DNA of 64,000 nt from positions 2,114,501-2,178,500 of the forward strand of contig NZ_CP107811.1 of NCBI RefSeq assembly GCF_036346105.1. Reading direction: 5' to 3'. Position numbers and translations under genes: made by a program. The DNA comes from Streptomyces sp. NBC_00539 (GTDB lineage: Bacteria > Actinomycetota > Actinomycetes > Streptomycetales > Streptomycetaceae). Each line of letters begins with the position of its first letter. Position 1 is the stretch's first letter. Under the pieces are notes generated by a model. The model ran no database searches. It was not told the DNA's origin and saw only the letters and a program-made list of their open reading frames with translations. Below are positions 8,987 through 16,530 of this stretch, piece by piece.

Positions 8987-9002
8987 TTCGGGTAGACCCG
9001 AA
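8987..9002. promoter_or_regulatory. Inverted repeat before the ald-pot operon (candidate operator)
   Basis: TTCGGG and CCCGAA form a perfect 6-bp dyad around TAGA, 29 bp upstream of the aldehyde dehydrogenase start and inside the divergent region shared with the NADAR gene. Position suits an operator overlapping the promoter. No regulator can be assigned; the Lrp/AsnC protein encoded at 19485 is one candidate. Confidence 0.4.
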
Positions 9003-9150
9003 TTGAGTGCCGATCCTGACAGAGGTGCCCCTCTCGGCCAAGTGATTCCGTTGTTGCCTTTTGATTACGCGACGGAATCGGTCGACCATGTGTCGAGGCA
9101 CACCCGAAATCCCGTACGAAGTGTCCGTGGCGACTGCCAGACTCGCGTGC

Positions 9151-9708
9151 ATGGAGAAGATCGACGAACTGATCGGCCTGGTCAGCCGTGGTGAGCGGGT
9201 GAAGTACCTGCCTTTCTGGGGCCACCGCCCGAGGCCCGACGGCAGCCTGGGACCGAGCTGTCTCAGCCAGTGGTGGCCCGCGCCCTTCACTGTCGGTGAG
9301 GTCCGCTACGCCTCGGCGGAGCACTGGATGATGGCCGGGAAGGCCCGCCTGTTCGGGGACGCCGGAGCGGAGCGCGCCGCGGTGGGGGCGAAGACCGCGG
9401 CGGAGGCGAAGAAGGCCGGGCGGCTGGTGCGCGGCTTCGACGAAGGGGTCTGGGAGCGGGAGCGGTACGCGCTGGTCGTGGAGGGCAGCGTGCACAAGTT
9501 CGGCTCCGACCCCGCGCTGCGGGCGTACCTGCTGGGCACCGGCGACCGGGTCCTGGTCGAGGCGAGCCCGCTCGACCGGATCTGGGGCATCGGGCTGGCC
9601 GCGGACGACGAACGCGTGGGCGACCCGGCGCGCTGGCAGGGCCTCAACCTGCTGGGCTTCGCCCTGATGGACGCCCGGGAGCGGCTGCGGGCGGCGTGCC
9701 GCGCGTGA
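9151..9708 (+). CDS. NADAR-domain (YbiA/DUF1768) protein
   Basis: The 185-residue protein has the NADAR fold hallmarks: FWGH near the start, the SQWWPAPF segment, SAEHWMMAGKARLF, then NPxLR-like DPALRAYLLGTGDRVLVEASPLDRIWGIGL and the terminal WQGLNLLGFALMDAR. Family members are N-glycosidases in NAD/ADP-ribose chemistry; some remove ADP-ribose from guanine bases. ATG 9151 gives the usual domain length; in-frame GTG 9121 or 9127 are possible and no start has a strong ribosome site. The stop overlaps the start of the Nudix gene (GTGA), inside an 18-bp repeat array. Confidence 0.85.
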   Translation: MEKIDELIGLVSRGERVKYLPFWGHRPRPDGSLGPSCLSQWWPAPFTVGEVRYASAEHWMMAGKARLFGDAGAERAAVGAKTAAEAKKAGRLVRGFDEGVWERERYALVVEGSVHKFGSDPALRAYLLGTGDRVLVEASPLDRIWGIGLAADDERVGDPARWQGLNLLGFALMDARERLRAACRA

Positions 9709-9767
9709 GCGGCGTGCCGCGCGTGAGCGGCGTGCCGCGCGTGAGCGGCGTGCCGCGCGTGAGCGGC
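9696..9767. repeat. 18-bp tandem repeat, four copies, across the NADAR/Nudix junction
   Basis: Units with sequence GTGCCGCGCGTGAGCGGC begin at 9696, 9714, 9732 and 9750, and a partial fifth starts at 9768. The first unit contains the NADAR stop. In the Nudix frame each unit reads Val-Pro-Arg-Val-Ser-Gly, and each carries GTGA, so a stop/start overlap is repeated four times. Confidence 0.9.
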
Positions 9768-10196
9768 GTGCCGGCGGACCGGCGCCGGGTCGCCGCGGTG
9801 ATCATCAGGGACGGCCTGCTGCTCATGGTCCGCGAGCGCGGCCGCAGCCCTTCGGGGCGGCACGACGGGCCCGAGTACTGGACCCTGCCGGGCGGCGGCC
9901 TGGAGCCCGGGGAGGATCCGCAGGACGCCGTCCGGCGGGAGGTGGCCGAGGAGACGGGCCTGCGCCCCGTCGCCGTGCGGTACGCCTACGAGGCGCCCTA
10001 CCCCTCCGGATGGACGTCCTGTTACCGCGTCGAGGTGGGCCCCGGTGAGCCCCGGCTCGGCGTGGACCCGGATCTGGAGTGTGACTGCCCCCGCATGGTG
10101 GGCCTGATCTGGGTCCCGCTCACCCGAGCCTTCGCCGCCACTGCGGACACGGCCGAGGTGATGGTCCCGACGCTGCTCATGCCGGCGCCGGTGTGA
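9705..10196 (+). CDS. Nudix hydrolase, coupled to NADAR gene
   Basis: A protein of up to 163 residues with a perfect Nudix box, G-x5-E-x7-REVAEETGL, around residue 65-87, which binds Mg2+ and attacks nucleoside-diphosphate-X substrates. GTG 9705 overlaps the NADAR stop; GTGs at 9723, 9741, 9759 and 9768 are equally possible, so 0-21 residues of the repetitive N-terminus may be optional. Pairing with a NADAR protein suggests an ADP-ribose or NAD-derived substrate, but that is inference. It ends at a strong hairpin shared with the convergent DUF4190 gene. Confidence 0.85.
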   Translation: MSGVPRVSGVPRVSGVPRVSGVPADRRRVAAVIIRDGLLLMVRERGRSPSGRHDGPEYWTLPGGGLEPGEDPQDAVRREVAEETGLRPVAVRYAYEAPYPSGWTSCYRVEVGPGEPRLGVDPDLECDCPRMVGLIWVPLTRAFAATADTAEVMVPTLLMPAPV

Positions 10197-10203
10197 CCCT
10201 GCC

Positions 10204-10251
10204 GCGCCGACGGGCCGGGGCCCGCCGACCGCGTCGACGGCCCGTCGGCGC
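10204..10251. terminator. Bidirectional terminator between Nudix and DUF4190 genes
   Basis: GCGCCGACGGGCC (10204-10216) is perfectly complementary to 10239-10251; 13-bp arms, 22-base loop. It sits between two convergent stops. Confidence 0.75.
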
Positions 10252-10253
10252 CG

Positions 10254-10883
10254 TCATATCTTCTCTTGCACCTGGGAGTCCGACGACGGGCCGTGGTAGT
10301 CGCCGTCACCGGAACCGGGACCGAAGAACGGGCCCGGGCTGAACAGGAGGAGCAGGGTCAGGGCGGCGCCGATCACGATGCCCACCGCGCCGCAGATGAG
10401 GCCGGCCAGGGCGACACCGCCGTTGGTGGCCTCGCCGCGGCGGGCCTTGCCCCGGCCCAGCGCACCGAACACGACCGCCGTGATGCCGAACATGACGGAC
10501 CCGATCATGGTGGGGCACGCCACGATCGCCAGTATCCCGAGGACCAGCGCGGCGATCCCGAAGCCGTTGCTGGGCTGGGCGTGGGGGTAGCCGGGATACC
10601 CCGGAGCGTAACCCTGGTAACCGGGCGCGTACCCGGGGTAGGCCCCGTACCCGGGCTGGGCCGGCGGCGTCGGCGGACCCGGGTGGGCGTAGCCTCCGGG
10701 GGCCGGCGGGGCCGGGTAGCCGTAGGCCGGCGGTGCCGGGTATCCGTAGGCAGGCGGCGGGCTGTCCGCCCCCGGCGTCTGCGACACCGTCGGGTGCTCG
10801 TGCGCCCCCGGGCCGCCCGGCGCGCCCCCTGGCGGCGGCGGTGCCCACGGGTCCCTCGGCTCAGGGCTCTGCTGTTCGGTCAT
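10254..10883 (-). CDS. DUF4190-type membrane protein with proline/tyrosine-rich tail
   Basis: A 209-residue protein of two parts. Residues 1-105 are disordered and rich in Pro, Gly and Tyr with repeated PAPPAYGY and PGYAPGYQGY-like units. Residues about 106-185 form two to three membrane helices around the motif NGxAIAALVLGIL and a GRGKARRGEATNGGVALAGLICG loop, the standard DUF4190 pattern common in actinobacteria. No enzymatic role is known to me. The ATG at 10883 follows GGGGGG-like purines. It is a single gene, convergent with the Nudix gene and divergent from the deaminase. Confidence 0.8.
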   Translation of the reverse strand: MTEQQSPEPRDPWAPPPPGGAPGGPGAHEHPTVSQTPGADSPPPAYGYPAPPAYGYPAPPAPGGYAHPGPPTPPAQPGYGAYPGYAPGYQGYAPGYPGYPHAQPSNGFGIAALVLGILAIVACPTMIGSVMFGITAVVFGALGRGKARRGEATNGGVALAGLICGAVGIVIGAALTLLLLFSPGPFFGPGSGDGDYHGPSSDSQVQEKI

Positions 10884-10991
10884 ACGGCGCCCCCCTCTCG
10901 TACGGCCATGCTATGCGCCGGCACGGACACCGCCCGGGCCTGCCTACGATGAAGCCGACCTGCCCGCACCCGTGTCCTCCCGGAGGCCTCC

Positions 10992-12017
10992 ATGCCCGAC
11001 CTGCACCCCTTCATCGCGGGGCTCCCCAAGGCCGAACTGCACGTCCACCACGTGGGGTCCGCCTCCCCCCGCATCGTGGCCGAACTCGCCGCCCGCCACC
11101 CCGACTCGAAGGTCCCCACCGACCCCGAGGCCCTCGTCGACTACTTCACCTTCACCGACTTCGCCCACTTCATCGAGGTCTACCTGTCGGTCGTCGACCT
11201 CGTCCGCACCCCCGACGACGTGCGCACCCTCACCTTCGAGGTTGCCCGCGACATGGCACGGCAGAACATCCGCTACGCCGAGCTGACCATCACCCCCTAC
11301 TCCTCCACCCGCCGCGGCATCGACGAGGACGCCTTCATGGCGGCCATCGAGGACGCCCGCAAGGCGGCCGAGGCCGAGCTCGGCGTCGTCCTGCGCTGGT
11401 GCTTCGACATCCCCGGCGAGGCCGGCCTGGAGGCCGCCGCGGAGACCGCCCGGCTCGCCGTCGACCTGCGCCCGGAGGGCCTGGTCTCCTTCGGCCTCGG
11501 CGGCCCCGAGATCGGCGTGCCGCGTCCGCAGTTCAAGCCGTACTTCGACCGCGCCCGCGCGGCCGGCCTGCACAGCGTCCCGCACGCCGGCGAGACCACC
11601 GGCCCGGAGACGATCTGGGACGCCGTCAACGAGCTGGGCGCCCAGCGCATCGGCCACGGCACCAGTGCCACCCAGGACCCGGCGCTGCTCGCGTACCTCG
11701 CCGAGCACCGCATCGCGCTGGAGGTGTGCCCGACCTCGAACATCGCGACGCGCGCCGTCACCGATCTGGATCGGCACCCGATCAAGGAGATGGTGCAGGC
11801 CGGAGTGCTCGTCACCATCAACAGCGACGACCCGCCGATGTTCGGCACCGACCTCAACAACGAGTACGCGGTCGCCGCCCGGCTCCTCGACCTCGACGAG
11901 CGCGGGCTCGCCTCCCTCGCGAAGAACGCCGTCGAGGCCTCCTTCCTGGACCCGGCGGGCAAGGCGAGGCTCAGCGCGGAGATCGACACGTACACCGAGG
12001 CGTGGCTGGCTTCCTGA
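10992..12017 (+). CDS. Adenosine/aminodeoxyfutalosine deaminase family protein
   Basis: A 341-residue TIM-barrel amidohydrolase with zinc ligands HVH (residues 18-20), the HAGE motif (about 197-200), HGT near 219 and the SDDPPMFGT segment near 275. It deaminates an adenine-containing nucleoside. In streptomycetes the gene at this locus has, as I recall, been assigned to 6-amino-6-deoxyfutalosine deamination in the futalosine route to menaquinone; a plain adenosine deaminase remains possible. GGAGG lies 5 bases before ATG 10992. The gene ends 21 bp before the GDPD start, suggesting one transcript. Confidence 0.8.
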   Translation: MPDLHPFIAGLPKAELHVHHVGSASPRIVAELAARHPDSKVPTDPEALVDYFTFTDFAHFIEVYLSVVDLVRTPDDVRTLTFEVARDMARQNIRYAELTITPYSSTRRGIDEDAFMAAIEDARKAAEAELGVVLRWCFDIPGEAGLEAAAETARLAVDLRPEGLVSFGLGGPEIGVPRPQFKPYFDRARAAGLHSVPHAGETTGPETIWDAVNELGAQRIGHGTSATQDPALLAYLAEHRIALEVCPTSNIATRAVTDLDRHPIKEMVQAGVLVTINSDDPPMFGTDLNNEYAVAARLLDLDERGLASLAKNAVEASFLDPAGKARLSAEIDTYTEAWLAS

Positions 12018-12038
12018 CGCCCCAGCAGAATGGGGGCC

Positions 12039-12728
12039 ATGCGCACCCTGACTGCCGTCGGCCACCGCGGCGATCCCTACCGAGTCCGTGAGAACACCCT
12101 CAACTCGATCCGCTCCGCCTTCGCCCGCGGGGCGGACGCGGTGGAGATCGACGTACGGCTGACCCGCGACGGGACCCCGGTCCTGCTCCACGACGAGACG
12201 CTCCGGCGGCTGTGGGGCCACGACGTACGGCTCGACGCCGTCACCGCCGCGCAGCTCAGGGAGCTGACGCAGGGCGGGGTCCCGGCCCTGCGGGAGGCGC
12301 TGGCGGTGGCGGGCTCCGGCCGGCTGATGCTGGACCTGCCGGGTGCCACGCCGGAAGCCGTACGGGCGGTCGTGGACGAGGTCCGCGCCTGCGGCGCGCG
12401 CGAGCGCACGTACTACTGCGCGGGCCCGAACTCGATGCTGGCCGTCCGCGCCGCCGATCCGGACGCGGAGATCGCCCTGACCTGGACCACGCTGTCCCCG
12501 CCGCGCCGGGTACTGATCGACGCGGTGCGGCCGGCCTGGCTCAACTACCGGTTCGGGCTCGTCAGCCGGGAGCTGACCGACGCCGTACACCGGGACGGGC
12601 TGAAGGTGTCCGCCTGGACGGCGGACACGAAGCGGACGATGCGCGCGCTGCTCCTGGCCGGCGTGGACTCCGTGACCACGAACCGGGTGGACGCGCTGGC
12701 CGCGGTACGGGCCGGGGCCGGGCGGTGA
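12039..12728 (+). CDS. Glycerophosphodiester phosphodiesterase
   Basis: The 229-residue protein begins with the GDPD signature: GHRGD, then ENTLNS, and EIDVRLTRDGTPVLLHDETL, which supplies metal ligands Glu/Asp and the catalytic histidines. It hydrolyses deacylated phospholipids to sn-glycerol 3-phosphate plus an alcohol, probably in the cytoplasm as no signal peptide is present. ATG 12039 was chosen over 12030 because the conserved HRG motif normally lies within the first ten residues. Its stop overlaps the next gene's GTG by 4 bp, tying it to the sensor kinase. Confidence 0.85.
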   Translation: MRTLTAVGHRGDPYRVRENTLNSIRSAFARGADAVEIDVRLTRDGTPVLLHDETLRRLWGHDVRLDAVTAAQLRELTQGGVPALREALAVAGSGRLMLDLPGATPEAVRAVVDEVRACGARERTYYCAGPNSMLAVRAADPDAEIALTWTTLSPPRRVLIDAVRPAWLNYRFGLVSRELTDAVHRDGLKVSAWTADTKRTMRALLLAGVDSVTTNRVDALAAVRAGAGR

Positions 12729-13894
12729 TACGCACCTGGGGGCAGTGGATCCGGCGGGCCGATCCGCGGTGGCAGGACGTGGGGCTGACCCTGCTCGTGC
12801 AGCTGGCCGTCACGATGCCGTTCGTGGTGCCCCGGGCCGCGGACCTGCCGACGGCCGACTGGGCCTCGTACGGGATGACCACGCTCGGGGTGCTGCCGCT
12901 GGTCTGGCGGCGGCGGGCACCCGTGACGGTGCTGCTGGCCGTCCTCGCGGTCGGCGCGGTGTACGACCAGGCGCTCGACGGGCCGGGCCAGCCGCTGCCG
13001 TACGCGGGCCTGATCGCCTTCTACACGGTGGCCCTGCTGTGCACGGCCCGGCTGCGGCTGGCGGTGGCGCTGTTCACGGTGGTGGCGGTCGCCCTGTCGG
13101 TGTGGTGGAACACGGGGACGGCCCGCGAGTTGCTGTTCACGCTGTTCGTGTCGGTCGCCGCGTACGTGCTCGGCCGCCTCCAGGACACGCGCCAGGCGTA
13201 CACGCGGGCCGTCGAGGCGCGGGCGGCGGAGCTGGAGCGGGCGAACCGGATCGAGGCGGAGCAGGCGGCGGCGCGCGAACGGGCGCGGATCGCCCGGGAG
13301 ATGCACGACATCCTCTCGCACGCGGTCAGCATCATGATCGTGCAGGCGGAGGCCGGTCCGGTGGCGGTGCGCCGGGCCCCCGAGCGGGCGGAGGCGGCGT
13401 TCGACGCGATAGCCGGGACGGGGCGGGAGGCGATGACGCAGTTGCGTTCGATGCTGGGCGTGCTGCGCACGCAGGAAGCGGCGCCCCGCAGGCCGCAGCC
13501 GGGGGTGCAGGAGCTGGCGGGCCTGCTGGAGCGGGTGCGGGGCAGCGGCCTGGAGGTGTCGTACGCGCGCACCGGCGAGGTGCGTCCCCTGCCGGCCGCG
13601 CTGGAGGCGACGGTGCACCGCGTCGTGCAGGAGGCGCTGACCAATGTGGTGAAGCACGCCCGGGCGTCGCGGGCCGCGGTACGGCTCCACTACGCCCCGC
13701 GTGAGCTGACCGTGTCGGTGACGGACGACGGACGGGGGCCGGGCAGCGGCCCGTCGGGCGGCCACGGCCTGATCGGGATCCGCGAGCGGGCGGCCGCGCA
13801 CGGCGGGACGGCCGAGTGCGGTCCGGGGCCCGGCGGCCGCGGGTTCCGGGTCCGGGCCACGCTCGTCATGTCGGTGCAGGAGGTGGCGGGTTGA
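12725..13894 (+). CDS. Sensor histidine kinase (NarL-type, HisKA_3)
   Basis: The 389-residue kinase has about five membrane helices in the first 145 residues without a large outer domain, then a coiled linker and the dimerisation/phosphoacceptor segment ARIAREMHDILSHAVS with H194 as the likely phosphorylated residue. HATPase_c motifs follow: QEALTNVVKHA (N-box), DDGRG (G1) and GLIGIRERAAAHGG (G2). GTG 12725 overlaps the GDPD stop. It phosphorylates the downstream regulator. The signal is unknown; the membrane-embedded sensor suggests a membrane or cell-envelope cue. Confidence 0.9.
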   Translation: MIRTWGQWIRRADPRWQDVGLTLLVQLAVTMPFVVPRAADLPTADWASYGMTTLGVLPLVWRRRAPVTVLLAVLAVGAVYDQALDGPGQPLPYAGLIAFYTVALLCTARLRLAVALFTVVAVALSVWWNTGTARELLFTLFVSVAAYVLGRLQDTRQAYTRAVEARAAELERANRIEAEQAAARERARIAREMHDILSHAVSIMIVQAEAGPVAVRRAPERAEAAFDAIAGTGREAMTQLRSMLGVLRTQEAAPRRPQPGVQELAGLLERVRGSGLEVSYARTGEVRPLPAALEATVHRVVQEALTNVVKHARASRAAVRLHYAPRELTVSVTDDGRGPGSGPSGGHGLIGIRERAAAHGGTAECGPGPGGRGFRVRATLVMSVQEVAG

Positions 13895-14592
13895 CGATCC
13901 GTGTGGTGGTGGCCGACGACCAGGAGCTGGTGCGCAGCGGTTTCGCGATGATCCTGGACGCGCAGGACGACGTCGAGGTCGTCGCGGAGGCCGGGGACGG
14001 CGCCGCGGCGGTGGCGGCGGTCCGGGAGCTGCGGCCGGACGTGGCGCTGCTGGACATCCGGATGCCGGTGACGGACGGGATCGAGGCGTGCCGGATGATC
14101 TCGGCGCAGAGCACCTGCCGGACGGTGATGCTGACGACCTTCGACTCCGACGAGTACGTGTACGAGGCGCTGCACGCGGGGGCGAGCGGGTTCCTGTTGA
14201 AGGACGTGCGGCGCGACGACCTGGTGCACGCGGTACGGGTGGTGGCGGCGGGCGACTCCCTGCTGGCGCCTTCGGTGGCGCGGCGCCTGATCGAGGAGTA
14301 CACGGCGGTGACGGCGCGTCCGGCGGCCGGGGCGGCCCTTTCCGCGGGCCGGCTGGAGGCGCTGACGGCGCGGGAGCGGGAGACGCTGCTGCACCTGGGG
14401 CGGGGGCGGTCGAACGCGGAGATCGCGGCGGCGCTGACGGTGAGCGAGCACACGGTGAAGTCGCACGTGGGGAACGTGCTGGCCAAGCTGGGTCTGCGGG
14501 ACCGGATCCAGGCGGTGATCTGCGCGTACGAGACGGGGCTGATCTCGGCGGGGGCGTGGTCCCCCGTGAGGGGTACTCGCTCTCGGGAGTGA
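13891..14592 (+). CDS. LuxR/NarL-family response regulator
   Basis: The 233-residue protein has a receiver domain with acidic pocket DD at 9-10, phosphorylatable D55 (LLDIRMP) and K near 105, followed by a LuxR helix-turn-helix at about 155-215 (LTARERETLLHLGRG, NAEIAAALTVSEHTVKSHV). TTG 13891 is the start: it overlaps the kinase stop (TTGA) and GGAGG lies 7 bases before. It pairs with the kinase. Target genes are unknown; the secreted serine hydrolase immediately downstream is an obvious candidate. Confidence 0.9.
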   Translation: MTIRVVVADDQELVRSGFAMILDAQDDVEVVAEAGDGAAAVAAVRELRPDVALLDIRMPVTDGIEACRMISAQSTCRTVMLTTFDSDEYVYEALHAGASGFLLKDVRRDDLVHAVRVVAAGDSLLAPSVARRLIEEYTAVTARPAAGAALSAGRLEALTARERETLLHLGRGRSNAEIAAALTVSEHTVKSHVGNVLAKLGLRDRIQAVICAYETGLISAGAWSPVRGTRSRE

Positions 14593-14738
14593 GGTGCGGG
14601 GTGTCGGCTCCCTCGCGCCGGTGAGTCGTCGTACCGCAGAAGACCCCTCTTGTCGGGGATCCGTGACTACCCCTGTGACCGGGAGCATGGGTGTCACCGG
14701 AGCGGAAGTCGCCCGGGGAACGACAAGGGGGATCCCTC

Positions 14739-15947
14739 ATGAACGCGCGTACCCGCACGCTGGTCGCCGCCACTTTGCTGCTGGGCATCGTGTCCGGCCC
14801 GGCCGTGGCCCAGGCCGCGCCGCGGCAGGTCGCCGTCCCGGCACGGGCACCGGTGTCGGCACCGGTCTACTCCCACGCGCCGGACGCGAAGGCGCTGACG
14901 GAGGCACTGGAGGGGGTCGGCGCCCACGACAAGGACGCGACCGCCGCCCTGGTACGGATCGGCGGGTCGAGCGGCGGCTGGCAGGGCGCCTTCGGCGTCG
15001 CGGACGTCGGCAGTGGGCGCCCGGCGCTGGAGCAGGGCCGGTTCCGGGCGGGGTCGGTGACCAAGACCTTCACCGCGGCGGTGGTCCTCCAGCTCGCCGC
15101 CGAGGGGAAGCTGGACCTTGACGAGCCGGTCCAGCAGTACCTGCCCGGGACCTTCCCGGACCGGTTCGAGCCCGTCTCCGTACGCCAGTTGCTGAACCAC
15201 ACGAGCGGCATCAAGCCGGCCGACGGCCCGGGGGACGACTTCGAGGCGCAGTGGCGGCACCGGTTCGATGTCGTCGATCCGCACGACCAGATCGCGGGCG
15301 CGCTCGCCCAGGGGCCGGAGTTCGTCCCGGGCCGGGCGCAGCACTACCTGAACATCAACTACACCGTGCTGGGCGTCCTCATAGAGAAGCTGACGGGCAC
15401 GACGTACGAGGAGCAGGTCGACCGGCGGATCCTGCGTCCGCTGGGTCTGCGCCAGACCTCGTTCCCGGGGCGGACGCAGACCCGGATGGCCGGCCCCTAC
15501 AACCACGGCTACCAGGCGGTGCCGCGCCCGGACGGCTCGACCGAACTGAGGGACGTGTCGGTGTGGAACAGCTCCGACCGCTGGGCGGCGGGCGACATCA
15601 TCTCGACCACCGCGGACCTGGAGCGGTTCACCGTGGCCCTGTTCAGCGGCCGGGTCGTACCGCGGGCCCAGCTGGAGGAGATGTTCACCGTCCCGGCGGT
15701 GAAGGACATCGAGACCGGAAAGAAAGCCGTGTTGACGGCGGGTCTGTCGAGGATCGTGATGCCCGACGGCACCGAGCTGTGGGGCAAGACCGGCAGCCGC
15801 CTCGGTTACAGCACCGGTATGGGCGCCGCCCGCGACCTCTCCCGGACCCTGGTCTACTCGGTCAACTCCACTGACGCGAAGGGGGAGAACACCAATCCGG
15901 TGATCGATCGCCTCGTGCTGGCCGCCCTCGACCGTTGGCAGTCGTAG
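14739..15947 (+). CDS. Secreted serine beta-lactamase-like hydrolase (DD-carboxypeptidase family)
   Basis: A 402-residue exported enzyme with a Sec signal peptide (MNARTRTL, hydrophobic core, AQA/A cleavage near residue 27). The serine beta-lactamase/PBP triad is present: SVTK (SxxK) near residue 106, Tyr-x-Asn in HYLNINY near 207 and KTG near 350. Members hydrolyse D-alanyl-D-alanine peptides, beta-lactams or esters; which applies here cannot be told. AAGGGGG precedes ATG 14739 by about 8 bases. It follows the two-component pair after a 146-bp gap. Confidence 0.85.
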   Translation: MNARTRTLVAATLLLGIVSGPAVAQAAPRQVAVPARAPVSAPVYSHAPDAKALTEALEGVGAHDKDATAALVRIGGSSGGWQGAFGVADVGSGRPALEQGRFRAGSVTKTFTAAVVLQLAAEGKLDLDEPVQQYLPGTFPDRFEPVSVRQLLNHTSGIKPADGPGDDFEAQWRHRFDVVDPHDQIAGALAQGPEFVPGRAQHYLNINYTVLGVLIEKLTGTTYEEQVDRRILRPLGLRQTSFPGRTQTRMAGPYNHGYQAVPRPDGSTELRDVSVWNSSDRWAAGDIISTTADLERFTVALFSGRVVPRAQLEEMFTVPAVKDIETGKKAVLTAGLSRIVMPDGTELWGKTGSRLGYSTGMGAARDLSRTLVYSVNSTDAKGENTNPVIDRLVLAALDRWQS

Positions 15948-15958
15948 CCGGCCCGGCC

Positions 15959-16432
15959 CTAGGGGCGGTCGGCGGGCATCGCTTCCAGTCGCTTGATCAG
16001 GCGGCGCAGGACCAGCAGCGGGAGGACCCCGAAGACTCCGAACGACATGTCGATGACGCTCCAGCCGAAGGGGATGCCCCGGATCGGCCCGCAGATCAGG
16101 GCCAGGGGGATCACGCCGGCGCAGGCGATCATGCCGGCTTCCACGACCCAGACGTTGCGTACCGGGTCGCGGTGGACCCCGTAGAAGAAGACGGCGATCA
16201 CCAGGTGGGCGAAGGCGAGCCAGTCGTTGCCGTAGAGGAGGAAGGGGTACTGCGCGTCGGCCTGGTCCAGCCCGTCGCCCACCCGCCGCAGCCATTCGTG
16301 GGACACCACGGAGTTCGCCCAGTGGAGCTCACTGACCAGGGGGAACGCCGTGAGCCCGCTGAGTACGAGGCAGACGATGAACAGGACCAGCCAGGCACGG
16401 ATCCGCCGCTGGAGGGCGCTTCTCTCGCTCAT
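15959..16432 (-). CDS. Small membrane protein of unknown function
   Basis: The 157-residue protein has four hydrophobic segments (about 12-32, 68-85, 96-113, 122-140), with a conserved-looking outer loop SELHWANSVVSHEWLRRVGDGLDQ between the first two and a C-terminal Arg/Lys-rich tail. I do not recognise a function. The ATG at 16432 is preceded by GGAGG-like purines (CTCCCAT on the plus strand). Two operator-like palindromes lie 23-58 bp upstream, so expression is probably tightly controlled. It converges with the serine hydrolase, 11 bp apart. Confidence 0.7.
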   Translation of the reverse strand: MSERSALQRRIRAWLVLFIVCLVLSGLTAFPLVSELHWANSVVSHEWLRRVGDGLDQADAQYPFLLYGNDWLAFAHLVIAVFFYGVHRDPVRNVWVVEAGMIACAGVIPLALICGPIRGIPFGWSVIDMSFGVFGVLPLLVLRRLIKRLEAMPADRP

Positions 16433-16454
16433 GGGAGGAAGCGTACGCAGAATT

Positions 16455-16490
16455 CTGAACGCGTTCAGCCATATCGCTGAACACGTTCAG
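16455..16490. promoter_or_regulatory. Tandem palindromic operators
   Basis: CTGAACGCGTTCAG (16455-16468) is a perfect 14-bp palindrome; CTGAACACGTTCAG (16477-16490) matches 12 of 14. The two are 22 bp apart, two helical turns, so dimers could sit side by side on one face. The shape is typical of TetR-family sites. They lie just upstream of the membrane protein start at 16432. Confidence 0.75.
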
Positions 16491-16530
16491 TTCTGTGGCC
16501 GTACCGTGACGTCGGCTCAGCGCCCGGAGT

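Noticed and set aside
9061-9150. Longer NADAR start at ATG 9061
   Set aside because: The extra 30 residues show no similarity to the domain and would occupy the divergent promoter.
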